Shown one piece after another: positions 1 to 8,235 of a stretch of DNA of 64,000 nt (the stretch's first letter is position 1; each line of letters begins with the position of its first letter). A program made the position numbers and the translations under genes. The DNA comes from Syntrophales bacterium (GTDB lineage Bacteria > Desulfobacterota > Syntrophia > Syntrophales > UBA8958), in contig JAOACW010000001.1 of NCBI GenBank assembly GCA_026417625.1, positions 62,001-126,000 of the forward strand, written 5' to 3'. The notes below the pieces were generated by a model. The model searched no databases. It worked only from the letters and a program-made list of their open reading frames with translations, and was not told the DNA's origin.

Positions 1-560
1 GCTACCTCGTGATGAGAGTATTCCACGGCAATACCCATTTCCTGAAGAGCAAAAATGGTCTGTCTCCTAAGGTCCGTAGCCCGGTCCAAAGGTATCCCAT
101 CAAAGTATCCCGCTGTATCAAGAGGTTGAGGTGTTTTCTCGTCTGTAAAGTAAAAGTACTCAAGCTCCGGACCAACGTAAAACGTAAACCCTTTTTCCGA
201 GACCTTTTTCAGTATCCTTTTCAAACAATACCGAGGGTCTCCCTCATAAGGAGTGCCGTCGGGATTCAAAATATCACAGAACATGCGTGCAACTGGTCTA
301 TCAGCGGGTCTCCAAGGTAAAAATTGAAAGGTAGTGGGATCTGGTTTGGCTATCATATCACTTTCCTCGATCCGGCAGAAACCTTCGATAGAAGATCCAT
401 CAAATCCCATGCCCTCCTCTAAACCCACCTCAAGTTCCGAGGGTGTTATACTGAAGACCTTAAGCATCCCCAGTATATCTGTAAACCAGAATTGAATAAA
501 ACTCACATTTCTCTCTTTCACAATCCGTAAAACATCATCTTTTGTTCTACAAAGTACCAT
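1..560 (-). CDS. glnA: Glutamine synthetase type I, N-terminal part (cut by window edge)
   Basis: Makes glutamine from glutamate, ammonia and ATP in the cytoplasm. Only the first ~186 codons are in the window; the gene runs off the left edge. Reading the minus strand from ATG at 558-560 gives the beta-grasp region with MGFDGSSIEGF at about residues 46-56, then DPTTFQFLPW and the start of the catalytic domain with VGPELEYFYF, the first metal-binding Glu block of GSI enzymes. AGAAAGG lies about 6 bases before the ATG. The gene follows the hexokinase by 36 bp on the same strand and is probably cotranscribed with it. It sits near a glutamate-synthase-like gene and nrpR, so this is a nitrogen-assimilation neighbourhood. 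Identity is sure; the C-terminal adenylylation site cannot be checked here. Confidence 0.95.
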   Translation of the reverse strand, partial: MVLCRTKDDVLRIVKERNVSFIQFWFTDILGMLKVFSITPSELEVGLEEGMGFDGSSIEGFCRIEESDMIAKPDPTTFQFLPWRPADRPVARMFCDILNPDGTPYEGDPRYCLKRILKKVSEKGFTFYVGPELEYFYFTDEKTPQPLDTAGYFDGIPLDRATDLRRQTIFALQEMGIAVEYSHHEV

Positions 561-596
561 GTCTACAACCTTTCTTCTTTTTAAGATACTCCCAAT

Positions 597-1919
597 TTAC
601 ATTGACCTTGCACCGTTTGCAAGTGCATATGAAGCTGAAACGGCAGACCCTATCGCAGATCCATTCTTAACAACGAAAAAACTAACATTAGACGCATATT
701 CTCCTAGAATCTCTCTTAATGCCCTCTTCACCATCCGTCGGTACAACTGGTTCTGAGTAAAAAGAGCACCATCAACAGCCACTTTGTGCGAACACTTAAA
801 ACAAGGATCCATCCATTTCACCACCGCAACTATCGCAGCGCTGATCAATCTTGCGGAACGTTCCAGCAAAAAACGGGCTATCCTCCTAACAAGATTGAGC
901 TCCTCCTTCTTCAAATCTTCCCATCCTAGTAAAACAAGAATATCCCTATCTTCTCTGAGTAAGAGATGCAAAAATTCCGACCTTATTAAATGGGATAGTT
1001 CTAAACTCTCTTTGCGAACGGACAGCACACCATTTTCTTTGAGATACTTCAAAACTAAACGCATAACTTCTCCCAAATACTTTCCCGATGTCATTTTTTC
1101 AAACTGCTGCTCACCAGAATTGGGGGACATCTTATCCAATACCTCATCAAACATATTTCTATACAGACGATTAAAACTACCCCATTCCATATTTATGACC
1201 ACTTCGGACCTCCCTCCTGTTGATGAGTAAATCCGCGACCAATTCTCGAAATAAGAGGCGTTAGTACCTGTACCAAGAATTACTCCCATATCACAGTAGG
1301 GATCCCTATACGCCCCTGCAACAAGGGTAGCCACCGTATCATTCATCAATGAGGCCACTCGGATAAAACCCATACCCCTGCGCTGGAGTGCTTCATTTAA
1401 AAGCACCGAAACATCTTTACCTAAAACATTCCTAACATTAAATCCCTTTGTCCACCTGATGAGTCTTCCGGAACTAAGGGATGTATGTTCCAAAGGAAAG
1501 GAAAAGGTAAAAGCCATAGGATAAAACCCCCCTTGACAAGAAACTCCCCTCAAGAAAGACTCCACGCATACGGCGAGATAGTTGAAAAATTCTTCACAAT
1601 CCCCATTCATTACATGGGAAGGAACAGCATAAGATTTCATGCCCGTGACCCTGGAATGCCTTCCTCCTTGCAAACTTACCTTCAGCACTTTAATTAATGT
1701 CCCTCCAATGTCCAACACAAGATAATCGCCAACTTCAGAGCCTGTAGGACGTCTGGCGTAGGTAGGTAACATTGAGAGTGAGCTTCCACAGCCTTTCAAA
1801 CCCAGTTCCATTTCTTGATGAAAAGACAAAATCATCTCATCTATCTGCTCCAACGATAGAGAGAAAAGTTCTCTCATCTCAGAAACATACGGCCCCAGAC
1901 GACCTTTAACTCCATCCAT
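597..1919 (-). CDS. Eukaryote-type hexokinase
   Basis: ATP-dependent sugar kinase of the hexokinase family (PF00349/PF03727), not a bacterial ROK or Glk enzyme. All family signatures are present in order: LDIGGT (69-74, phosphate 1), FTFSFPLE (137-144), WTKGF (156-160), NDTVAT (193-198, with the catalytic Asp), GTGTNA (216-221) and NMEWGSF (243-249, sugar-binding Glu), then AVDGALF near 383. At 440 residues it is a single hexokinase unit like yeast enzymes and lacks the mammalian duplication. It should phosphorylate glucose or a related hexose in the cytoplasm; the real substrate is not readable from sequence. It lies directly upstream of glnA on the same strand. Such hexokinases are uncommon in bacteria, so lateral origin is plausible. 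Confidence 0.88.
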   Translation of the reverse strand: MDGVKGRLGPYVSEMRELFSLSLEQIDEMILSFHQEMELGLKGCGSSLSMLPTYARRPTGSEVGDYLVLDIGGTLIKVLKVSLQGGRHSRVTGMKSYAVPSHVMNGDCEEFFNYLAVCVESFLRGVSCQGGFYPMAFTFSFPLEHTSLSSGRLIRWTKGFNVRNVLGKDVSVLLNEALQRRGMGFIRVASLMNDTVATLVAGAYRDPYCDMGVILGTGTNASYFENWSRIYSSTGGRSEVVINMEWGSFNRLYRNMFDEVLDKMSPNSGEQQFEKMTSGKYLGEVMRLVLKYLKENGVLSVRKESLELSHLIRSEFLHLLLREDRDILVLLGWEDLKKEELNLVRRIARFLLERSARLISAAIVAVVKWMDPCFKCSHKVAVDGALFTQNQLYRRMVKRALREILGEYASNVSFFVVKNGSAIGSAVSASYALANGARSM

Positions 1920-1994
1920 AAACGGCCTTTTTATTTTCTATTTCAGCAACCGAAGTTTTTTACCAAACTATCATATTGTTCACTACCTGGCATC

Positions 1995-2490
1995 TTAAAT
2001 CCTTTCGCTATGTTTCCGTGAAATTACCCCAATCGTTGCCAAAAGTGATAAAGCCTATGTCACACTCTTAAGGAAGTAAAACAACTCCAGAAACAGACCC
2101 TTGAACCCCAGTTTCCCTTTGTAAACCATAGGGGTAAGGATCCTAAAGGATACTTTTGAATCTGCCCGTAAAAACTCTTTCATCCATACCCCTTATCAGA
2201 CAAGGAATCTACGTCGGAAGGTAAAAAAGTAGCACTATAGTAACCCTTATCAAACGACCGCACAATCAGAGAGACCACCGATAGTAGACCCACCCATTGG
2301 CTCCATATGGACTACTTCGATTATGAAACATTATCTCGGTGAAAGCAATAAACCACTGGGGATGTATTTACCGTATCCAGAAGATTAGTCATCTCCTTCT
2401 ACCAAAACGTTTGGAAAAACCTACATTAAAGTTACCTAGTCCTGATCCGAGGGGAGCGCAAAACCCCAAAGTAGCAGACCGATAGAGTTA
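1995..2490 (-). pseudogene. Decayed ORF of unknown family in a ~690 bp gap
   Basis: The stretch 1920-2613 has no intact gene. On the minus strand, protein-like fragments run on through successive frames in the same order: TLGFCAPLGSGLGNFNVGF, then MEPMGGSTIGGLSDCAVV, then FDKGYYSATFLPSDVDSL, then VYKGKLGFKGLFLELFYF. After an in-frame TAG comes ALSLLATIGVISRKHSERI and a stop at 1995-1997. The low-complexity-free, hydrophobic-patterned fragments separated by frame changes and stops look like one gene broken by several mutations. I could not name the family; the DKGYYS piece is faintly reminiscent of transposases but this is weak. Confidence 0.35.
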
Positions 2491-2560
2491 ATCTCCTTCA
2501 TGACATAAAAATGTGTTCATCCACCGGCAGTAACATACTCAGCTGTATCCCTCCCGTAAG

Positions 2561-2595
2561 AGCAAAAGCCACCGGACAAACCGGTGGCTTTTGCT
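2561..2595 (-). terminator. Rho-independent terminator after the glutamate-synthase-like gene
   Basis: A perfect 15-bp inverted repeat (2561-2575 with 2581-2595) around a 5-base loop. Read on the minus strand, a GC-rich GCCACCGG/CCGGTGGC core is followed by TTTT. It begins 18 bp past the stop of the gene at 2614-4203. Confidence 0.85.
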
Positions 2596-2613
2596 CATCT
2601 GCAAAATTACAAG

Positions 2614-4203
2614 TTATGAGAGAAGTATCTCCTCCGCCTGTTCCCGATAGGCATCCATTACATAGGGAATACCTGAAATCTTTGCCGCCTCCTCTGTAAG
2701 AGCCATGAGATCCTTGCGGCTTATGCAGGAAAGGCGAAAATTCCTCGTTCCTGCCATCAACTGCTGAAGCCCCGTTTTAAATTTTTGCGCAAACGTGTAG
2801 ATCCCAATGGCACCCGTGGGTATATTTTCTATCTCCTTTCCAAACTTTGCCCTCAGTTCCTCGTAACTTACGAATATCTCTTCAAGCTTCGTTCCATAGC
2901 GCGAAACTGTCTTGGGAAGATCGTTATTCTTTATCCATTCCCCGATGTTCTTACCCACCATACCTGGTATCATAAGAGCCCTGCCCATACACACAGCTTT
3001 CACGTAAGGTTCACCCAACGCTATCGCCTTGAAAACACCGTCTTCCGTGGCAAAACCACCGGCAAAGGCGATATCTGGCACACGGATGTTCTTCGCCCGT
3101 AGTTTCTCACAGAACTGATAAGCAAGAGAATGCAGGTAAAAGGACGGTATACCCCATTCACACATCATTGGCCACGGGCTCATACCAGTTCCACCCGGCG
3201 CTCCATCTATAGTGAGTAAATCTATTTGGGCATCAGCTGAATACCTTATAGCCATAGCTAGTTCCACAGCCGAATAGGCCCCTGTCTTCAGGGTGATCCG
3301 CCTGAATCCCAGTTTCCTCAGTCTCTCCACTTCCGCCATAAAACTCTCACGCGTTACGAATCCCAATCGGGAGTGTCTCTCAAACTCTTTAATGGCCCCA
3401 GATCTAAACGCCGCTTGGTTTTCCTCAATAGTAGGATCAGGTAGTACTATGTAACCCCTCTTTTTGAGTTCTAATGCCCTTTCCAACGATCCCACTTTAA
3501 TTTCACCGCCTATATTCTTTGCACCCTGACCCCATTTGAGCTCTATGGTCGTCAGTTTGTGCTTTTCCAACACATATTCAGCAACTCCCAAACGTGTGTC
3601 CTCCACATTCAACTGAACGAGAATCTCCCCATAACCCTCGTGATACCGTTTATAGGTTTCAATGCGTCGGTCCATTTCGGGTGATTTCTTGATCTTTCCG
3701 TTCTTATCAACTTCAAGGGCAGGATCAACTCCACAAACATTCTCACCACACACAATGGTAATCCCCGAGATTGCGGCCCCTACCGCAAAATGTTCCCAGT
3801 TTCTGCGGGCAATCTCGGTAGAACCCAAAGCACCTGTGAAGATGGGAATCCTCATCTTTACCTTTTCAGTCCAACCGTACTCAGTTTCTGTATCCGCCGC
3901 GGGGAAAATAGCCGTATCAGGTCCCGGTTCTACCCCCTCAGGAAGTCCTTTGGCCCCCACAGCGTAACCCTGAATGCTCAAATGGGAATAGTCTACTGGA
4001 TAATTCTTGTCTGCCCCGGAGGTCATTTCACCGAAACCAGTAGGATAAAGCACCTCTCGCCCTCTGAAGCTGGAAAGCCAAATCTCACAACCCCCACGGC
4101 AACCATCTACACATCGGGTGCACAATCCGGACATAGGAACCACGTTTCGAGACCTGTTAAAGGTTCCTGTAGCATCATTTGCGTTTGGTTGTCTTAGGTT
4201 CAT
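2614..4203 (-). CDS. FMN-binding glutamate-synthase-family protein
   Basis: A 529-residue stand-alone protein with the FMN/synthase barrel of the glutamate synthase large subunit (GltB/GlxD family), lacking an amidotransferase domain. A cysteine cluster, C28, C31, C35 and C39, precedes the barrel and probably holds an Fe-S centre. The barrel carries LKWGQGAKNIGGEIK, TIDGAPGGTG and IAFAGGFATEDG, the substrate/FMN and Fe-S-adjacent motifs of the family. Such archaeal-type proteins are thought to aminate 2-oxoglutarate together with partner subunits, but the partners (glutaminase and NADPH subunits) are not in the window, so the exact reaction is open. AGGAGG precedes the ATG. It follows nrpR by 73 bp and should share its promoter and control. 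Confidence 0.85.
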   Translation of the reverse strand: MNLRQPNANDATGTFNRSRNVVPMSGLCTRCVDGCRGGCEIWLSSFRGREVLYPTGFGEMTSGADKNYPVDYSHLSIQGYAVGAKGLPEGVEPGPDTAIFPAADTETEYGWTEKVKMRIPIFTGALGSTEIARRNWEHFAVGAAISGITIVCGENVCGVDPALEVDKNGKIKKSPEMDRRIETYKRYHEGYGEILVQLNVEDTRLGVAEYVLEKHKLTTIELKWGQGAKNIGGEIKVGSLERALELKKRGYIVLPDPTIEENQAAFRSGAIKEFERHSRLGFVTRESFMAEVERLRKLGFRRITLKTGAYSAVELAMAIRYSADAQIDLLTIDGAPGGTGMSPWPMMCEWGIPSFYLHSLAYQFCEKLRAKNIRVPDIAFAGGFATEDGVFKAIALGEPYVKAVCMGRALMIPGMVGKNIGEWIKNNDLPKTVSRYGTKLEEIFVSYEELRAKFGKEIENIPTGAIGIYTFAQKFKTGLQQLMAGTRNFRLSCISRKDLMALTEEAAKISGIPYVMDAYREQAEEILLS

Positions 4204-4276
4204 CTCAACCTCCTCAAGTTTTAATATGATAACTCAATCATGATACTTCATTGTGGACTCTCTGTTTCTTTTTGCC

Positions 4277-5299
4277 CTAACACTTAAACTTCATAAACAC
4301 ATCCTCAAAGCTCAACATCTCGCTATAATCCAGAACAGTTGACATGGCATAATTTTCCACTGGTACTCCCCGTTCATAAGCTGCAGCCGGTGGATTCAAC
4401 CCTCCTATGAGAATGAGACCTAGCTTACTCACATCAACTGGTACTTGACACACAGGTTCACCGATTCTACCGATCGCCAGGACCCCTCTGATCCCCCAGC
4501 GGGCAAGACGAGAAATAATATTCTGCGTCAGATGGTAACATGGACCGGGGATCTCACGAAAATTGGCGAGAATCATTCCATCACCTCTGAGAGCAGCCCC
4601 GTTTACATCAGTCATCTTTCCTCTGATGAACACTTCCGACGGGTCAAGTGAAGACCCTGCATAGCTAATCAGTTCTACAAACCGCAATGGTCGTCCATCT
4701 CTAACCTGCAAGATGCCACCAAACTTGGAATCCATAGGTATACCATTCTTGAGGAGCACCCCGTTCACCACCAAACTGCACACTGTCGCTACTGCCACCT
4801 GGCCTTTCGGAATCTTAATCCCACCGATCATACAACCAGCTTCAGCAACCTTTACGCGATCACTAACAACAAATCCCGATGAAAAAACAGGCCTCATAAT
4901 TTCCAGAGCCATTCCAAAAAAATCTTCGGGGAAAAGGGATACGTTCACAGGCAAATACCCCTTTCCCGAATCAGGATCGAACGTGGTTTGGAAAGAGAGT
5001 ATCTCAATCCTCGAAATAACCATCCCAACCTTGTCCTGAACACGGGCCTTCCCCAACTCATCAATACCCTTTTCCGTTATAACCCGACCATCACGCTTCC
5101 CCATTAACCGCGTCAAACCCCGCTCATCCAAGAGACGTAAATGGTACCGCACAGTTCTCTCACTCAAACAAATCCCCTTCTCCTGAAGCTTTCGCGCAAT
5201 AAAGCGAGAACCCACGGGCTCCTTAGACTCATGGATTACCCTGAGAATCATGAGGGTTTTCCTCTCCACATCATCCGGATAATTCACATAAAGGGACAT
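4277..5299 (-). CDS. nrpR: NrpR-like nitrogen repressor (winged helix + DUF128)
   Basis: A 340-residue regulator with an N-terminal winged-helix domain (about 8-75, with the SERTVRYHLRLLDERGL recognition segment) and one NRD/DUF128 effector domain (about 85-340, containing SGFVVSDRV, PKGQVAVATVCS and GIRGVLAIGRIGEPVC). NrpR of methanogenic archaea represses nitrogen-assimilation genes and is released by 2-oxoglutarate. Many archaeal forms carry two NRD domains in one chain or two chains; this one has a single NRD. The neighbours, a glutamate-synthase-like gene 73 bp downstream and glnA further on, agree with a nitrogen role. A palindrome on its own promoter (5313-5330) suggests autoregulation. 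No strong Shine-Dalgarno precedes the chosen ATG, so the start is less certain than the identity. Confidence 0.88.
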   Translation of the reverse strand: MSLYVNYPDDVERKTLMILRVIHESKEPVGSRFIARKLQEKGICLSERTVRYHLRLLDERGLTRLMGKRDGRVITEKGIDELGKARVQDKVGMVISRIEILSFQTTFDPDSGKGYLPVNVSLFPEDFFGMALEIMRPVFSSGFVVSDRVKVAEAGCMIGGIKIPKGQVAVATVCSLVVNGVLLKNGIPMDSKFGGILQVRDGRPLRFVELISYAGSSLDPSEVFIRGKMTDVNGAALRGDGMILANFREIPGPCYHLTQNIISRLARWGIRGVLAIGRIGEPVCQVPVDVSKLGLILIGGLNPPAAAYERGVPVENYAMSTVLDYSEMLSFEDVFMKFKC

Positions 5300-5312
5300 A
5301 CTTAAGCGGCAA

Positions 5313-5330
5313 TCGGCAATTTTTTGCCGA
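5313..5330 (-). promoter_or_regulatory. Candidate NrpR operator
   Basis: The perfect palindrome TCGGCA-N6-TGCCGA has the same geometry as the archaeal NrpR site as I recall it (TCGGAA-N6-TTCCGA). A third half-site CGGCAA abuts it at 5307-5312. It lies just past the -10 box and about 13 bp before the nrpR start, a repressing position. Binding by this NrpR is inferred. Confidence 0.6.
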
Positions 5331-5331
5331 C

Positions 5332-5361
5332 CGAATAGAATAGGAGTTACTATTTTGTCAA
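5332..5361 (-). promoter_or_regulatory. Candidate promoter of nrpR
   Basis: On the minus strand a perfect TTGACA (-35, 5356-5361) is followed after 18 bp by TATTCG (weak -10, 5332-5337). The predicted start of transcription falls inside the palindrome at 5313-5330. Confidence 0.5.
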
Positions 5362-5368
5362 TAAAAAA

Positions 5369-5935
5369 TTACAAAAAAGTTAATTCATTTTTGGTATTTA
5401 TGTTCTTCAGAAGGAGACGTGGGTCACCAAAAGCCCTTATCTCATCCTCTGTGACAATCTTGTTCCTCAATCCTTTGTATAACACCGATACCTTAAGTTC
5501 ATCCTTCTTGATCTGATTATAGATTTTTTTCATACAACGCTTAGAATACAATGCATGGAGGGGGTGGAGACCATCTGCCGTTGACGGAACAACAACATCG
5601 AATCCCTGTCTGTTTTCGCTCATAAATCTTATGAAATCTGCACTTAAAAAAGGCATATCGCAGGCAACCACAAAAACGTATTCATAATTTGCAAAAAGAA
5701 GTGCAGTGTAAATTCCCATAAGTGGACCTTTATCGGGAAGAACGTCTGTAACTATGATGCAATCTAAATCCAAATAAAGAAGGGGATCGTTTGTAACGAG
5801 GATAACTTCAGGAAAGATCTCTTTCAAAACCCTAACGGTTCGATCAATGATCCTCTCCCCACAGACTTCGATAAAAGCCTTATTAAACCCCATGCGGGTG
5901 CTCAAACCACCAGCTAACACTACCCCTGAAATCAT
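5369..5935 (-). CDS. mobA: Molybdenum cofactor guanylyltransferase MobA
   Basis: Attaches GMP to molybdopterin to form the guanine dinucleotide cofactor of Mo/W enzymes. The nucleotidyltransferase fold is shown by LAGGLSTRMGFNKA (residues 7-20; GTP-binding loop with the Lys), DKGPLMGIYTAL and the metal-binding VVACDMPFLS. I start at ATG 5935, giving MISGVVLAGG as usual in the family, with AGGG upstream; a TTG at 5974 would add 13 residues without a better ribosome site. At about 188 residues it is of normal length. It is divergent from paaK. No molybdoenzyme lies in the window. Confidence 0.9.
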   Translation of the reverse strand: MISGVVLAGGLSTRMGFNKAFIEVCGERIIDRTVRVLKEIFPEVILVTNDPLLYLDLDCIIVTDVLPDKGPLMGIYTALLFANYEYVFVVACDMPFLSADFIRFMSENRQGFDVVVPSTADGLHPLHALYSKRCMKKIYNQIKKDELKVSVLYKGLRNKIVTEDEIRAFGDPRLLLKNINTKNELTFL

Positions 5936-6026
5936 TACAAATGCCCTAATACAAATTAAACTTGCCAAATTCAAGTGACCGCGTTAGAAATTTTTAATAA
6001 CTATCAAAGAATGTGGAGGCCAATAC

Positions 6027-7322
6027 ATGTACTGGGAAAAGGAAATAGAAACCCTCGAGCGAAGACTGCTGGAAACGCTGCAATTTGAGAAATTAATAAA
6101 TACCCTTCAGAGGGCATCAAAATCGCAATACTACAGCAAACTATTCCGCGAAATAGGTTTCTCGCCGGAGAATATAAAATCGCTTGACGATATAACGAAA
6201 ATTCCTCCCACAACAAAGGATGATCTCAGAGAGCACTGGCCATACGGTTTTATTGCGGTTCCAAAAGAGGAATTGGTGCGTATGCATTCATCGTCGGGAA
6301 CAACGGGTAGAGCTACTATCGTATTCCATACACAGAACGACCTCAATGTCTGGACGAATCTCTTAGCCCGATGCATGTTCATGACGGGTATGAGAAAATC
6401 AGACGTCTTCCAGAACATGATGAGTTATGGATTGTTCACAGGTGGTTTGGGTTTCCACTATGGAGCGGAAAAAATAGGGGCCCTCGTTATTCCCGCCGGG
6501 GCAGGGAACAGCAAAAGGCAAATCCAGCTTATGATGGATTTCGAAACAACAGTCATACACATTACACCGAGTTATGCCCTTCATCTCTCAAGTGTCTTTG
6601 AGGAAATGCATCTCAACCCTAGAGACACCAAACTCCGCATGGCATACATCGGAGCTGAACCCCACTCTGAAAAAATGAGACAGAAGATCGAAGAAATATA
6701 CGGTATTAAAGCGTTCAACTCGTACGGTCTCTCAGAAATGAACGGCCCGGGGGTAGCCTTCGAATGTCCGTATCAGAATGGTCTCCACATATGGGAGGAC
6801 AGTTTTCTTGTGGAAGTCCTAGATCCAAAAACCCTCGAACCAGTACCAGACTGTGAGGAAGGAGAACTCGTTCTTACCACACTTGATCGTGAAGGTATGC
6901 CTCTCTTACGCTACCGAACCCGGGATATAACTAAAATTTTACCTGGTGACTGCCCCTGTGGCAGAACACACAGAAGAATTGACCGCATTAAAGGCAGGAC
7001 AGACGACATGTTGATTGTGAAAGGTGTCAACATCTTCCCCCTGCAAATTGAGAGAAAACTAATGGCCATTCCTGGTGTTGGAAAGAACTTCCTCATCATT
7101 CTTGACCGTGAGGATTATACCGATATCATGACAGTTAAGGTCGAGGTTGAACAGCAGTACTTTGACGGTGACATCAAACACCTCGAACAACTAAGGCGAA
7201 GAATTATCGATGAATTACGCAGCGAGATTCTCATCACCCCTAGGGTAGATCTTGTGGAGCCCAATACGCTGCCACAAACAGAGGGTAAGGCCAAACGGGT
7301 AATTGACAATAGAAAAGACTGA
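6027..7322 (+). CDS. paaK: Phenylacetate-CoA ligase
   Basis: AMP-forming ligase converting an aryl acid such as phenylacetate, with ATP and CoA, to the CoA thioester. SSSGTTGR (88-95) is the ATP-binding loop; YGLSEMNGPGVAFEC holds the adenylate-binding region, and RYRTRD with RTDDMLIVKGVNIFP is the hinge and C-terminal domain. At 431 residues it is full length for the family. GGAGG stands 8 bases before the ATG. It leads a plus-strand operon with an ACT-domain protein 23 bp downstream, a pairing common in anaerobes, where these ligases often activate indole- or phenylacetate made from aromatic amino acids. The exact substrate is not readable. Confidence 0.93.
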   Translation: MYWEKEIETLERRLLETLQFEKLINTLQRASKSQYYSKLFREIGFSPENIKSLDDITKIPPTTKDDLREHWPYGFIAVPKEELVRMHSSSGTTGRATIVFHTQNDLNVWTNLLARCMFMTGMRKSDVFQNMMSYGLFTGGLGFHYGAEKIGALVIPAGAGNSKRQIQLMMDFETTVIHITPSYALHLSSVFEEMHLNPRDTKLRMAYIGAEPHSEKMRQKIEEIYGIKAFNSYGLSEMNGPGVAFECPYQNGLHIWEDSFLVEVLDPKTLEPVPDCEEGELVLTTLDREGMPLLRYRTRDITKILPGDCPCGRTHRRIDRIKGRTDDMLIVKGVNIFPLQIERKLMAIPGVGKNFLIILDREDYTDIMTVKVEVEQQYFDGDIKHLEQLRRRIIDELRSEILITPRVDLVEPNTLPQTEGKAKRVIDNRKD

Positions 7323-7345
7323 ACAAATGAAAGGGGGTATTTTCC

Positions 7346-7798
7346 ATGATTGCCAGCCAACTTTCCGTCTTTGCAGAAAACAGGCCTGGAAAACTTGCCG
7401 CCGTCACATCGATCTTAGCAAAGGAGAAAATAAACATCCGGGCAACCACGATATCCACGTCAGACACATTCGGTGTCATCAACCTTATTGTAGACGACCC
7501 GGAGAGAGCCAAAGAGGCACTCACGAAAGCAGGCATGATGGTTCGTCTGCGACCTGTTCTCGCTGTACTTATTGAAGATCGACCAGGGGGGCTGGACAAA
7601 CTAACGCAACTTCTGGCAAAAGAAAACATAAACATCAATAACGCGTACGGATTCGTCCTGGAAAACAGGGTAAGTGCCGTATTCGTCGTGGACGTGGATC
7701 AACTGGAGAAAGCGGAAAAGCTCGTAGAAAAGCATGGCTTTAAAACCCTAGATAGCGAAGAACTAGCAGCAGTGGAACCCTTCCACTACAAATACTGA
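7346..7798 (+). CDS. Tandem ACT-domain protein
   Basis: A 150-residue protein made of two ACT domains, about 3-70 (QLSVFAENRPGKLAAVTSIL, then INIRATTIS) and 73-145 (PVLAVLIEDRPGGLDKLTQLL, then ININNAYGF). ACT domains bind small ligands, usually amino acids. No catalytic domain is fused to it, so it probably acts as an amino-acid sensor or regulatory subunit. Its place 23 bp after paaK, with the good ribosome site AAAGGGGG, suggests it senses aromatic amino acids or their breakdown products and acts on the ligase or its pathway; that link is inference from context. Confidence 0.85.
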   Translation: MIASQLSVFAENRPGKLAAVTSILAKEKINIRATTISTSDTFGVINLIVDDPERAKEALTKAGMMVRLRPVLAVLIEDRPGGLDKLTQLLAKENININNAYGFVLENRVSAVFVVDVDQLEKAEKLVEKHGFKTLDSEELAAVEPFHYKY

Positions 7799-7815
7799 AC
7801 GGATAAGGCAAAGAA

Positions 7816-8232
7816 ATGGACACGTCCTCTGAGAATAATCACAATGATAATTATGTTCTGCAACTTCAAAAGGAAATCGAAACGGAACTAAAAGAGGGGA
7901 GACTCCCCTGCGTCAGTGCAGAAAAACTATCAAGAAGGAAAAACTTGCGCCTTCAGGAGATCGGCTACGTATGTAACACTCTAGGCATCCGTATCGGATG
8001 GTGCCAGCTCGGGCTCTTTGGTCATGGATCTAAAGGTAAAATCCTGATAAAAACCATCCAGCCATCTCCAGAAATGGAAAAAATGATAAGACGTTATCTG
8101 GCGAACGGCAGCATACCGTGCTGTTCTGTATGGAAGATTGCCGCAAAACTTAGGTTGCCGCGGCTCTACGTGGCAGCCATGTGTGAAGCCTTAAATGTAA
8201 AAATCAGCCCCTGTCAGCTCGGTGCTTTTTAA
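7816..8232 (+). CDS. Unknown protein: duplicated Cys-containing helix-turn-helix-like repeat
   Basis: I do not recognise this 138-residue protein. It is a clear internal duplication: residues 16-68 and 87-138 align without large gaps, sharing G-(L/I)-PC-x-S-x2-K-(L/I), then C-x2-L-x3-I-x2-CQLG-x-F. Repeat cysteines are C32, C53, C63 and C102 (next to C103), C123, C133, so each half could offer three sulfur ligands. The helical pattern of each half looks like a small winged or plain helix-turn-helix. No signal peptide or membrane segment is present. It begins 17 bp after the ACT gene and should be cotranscribed with paaK and ACT; AAGGCA precedes the ATG. Metal binding and a regulatory role are guesses. 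Confidence 0.75.
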   Translation: MDTSSENNHNDNYVLQLQKEIETELKEGRLPCVSAEKLSRRKNLRLQEIGYVCNTLGIRIGWCQLGLFGHGSKGKILIKTIQPSPEMEKMIRRYLANGSIPCCSVWKIAAKLRLPRLYVAAMCEALNVKISPCQLGAF

Positions 8233-8235
8233 AAA

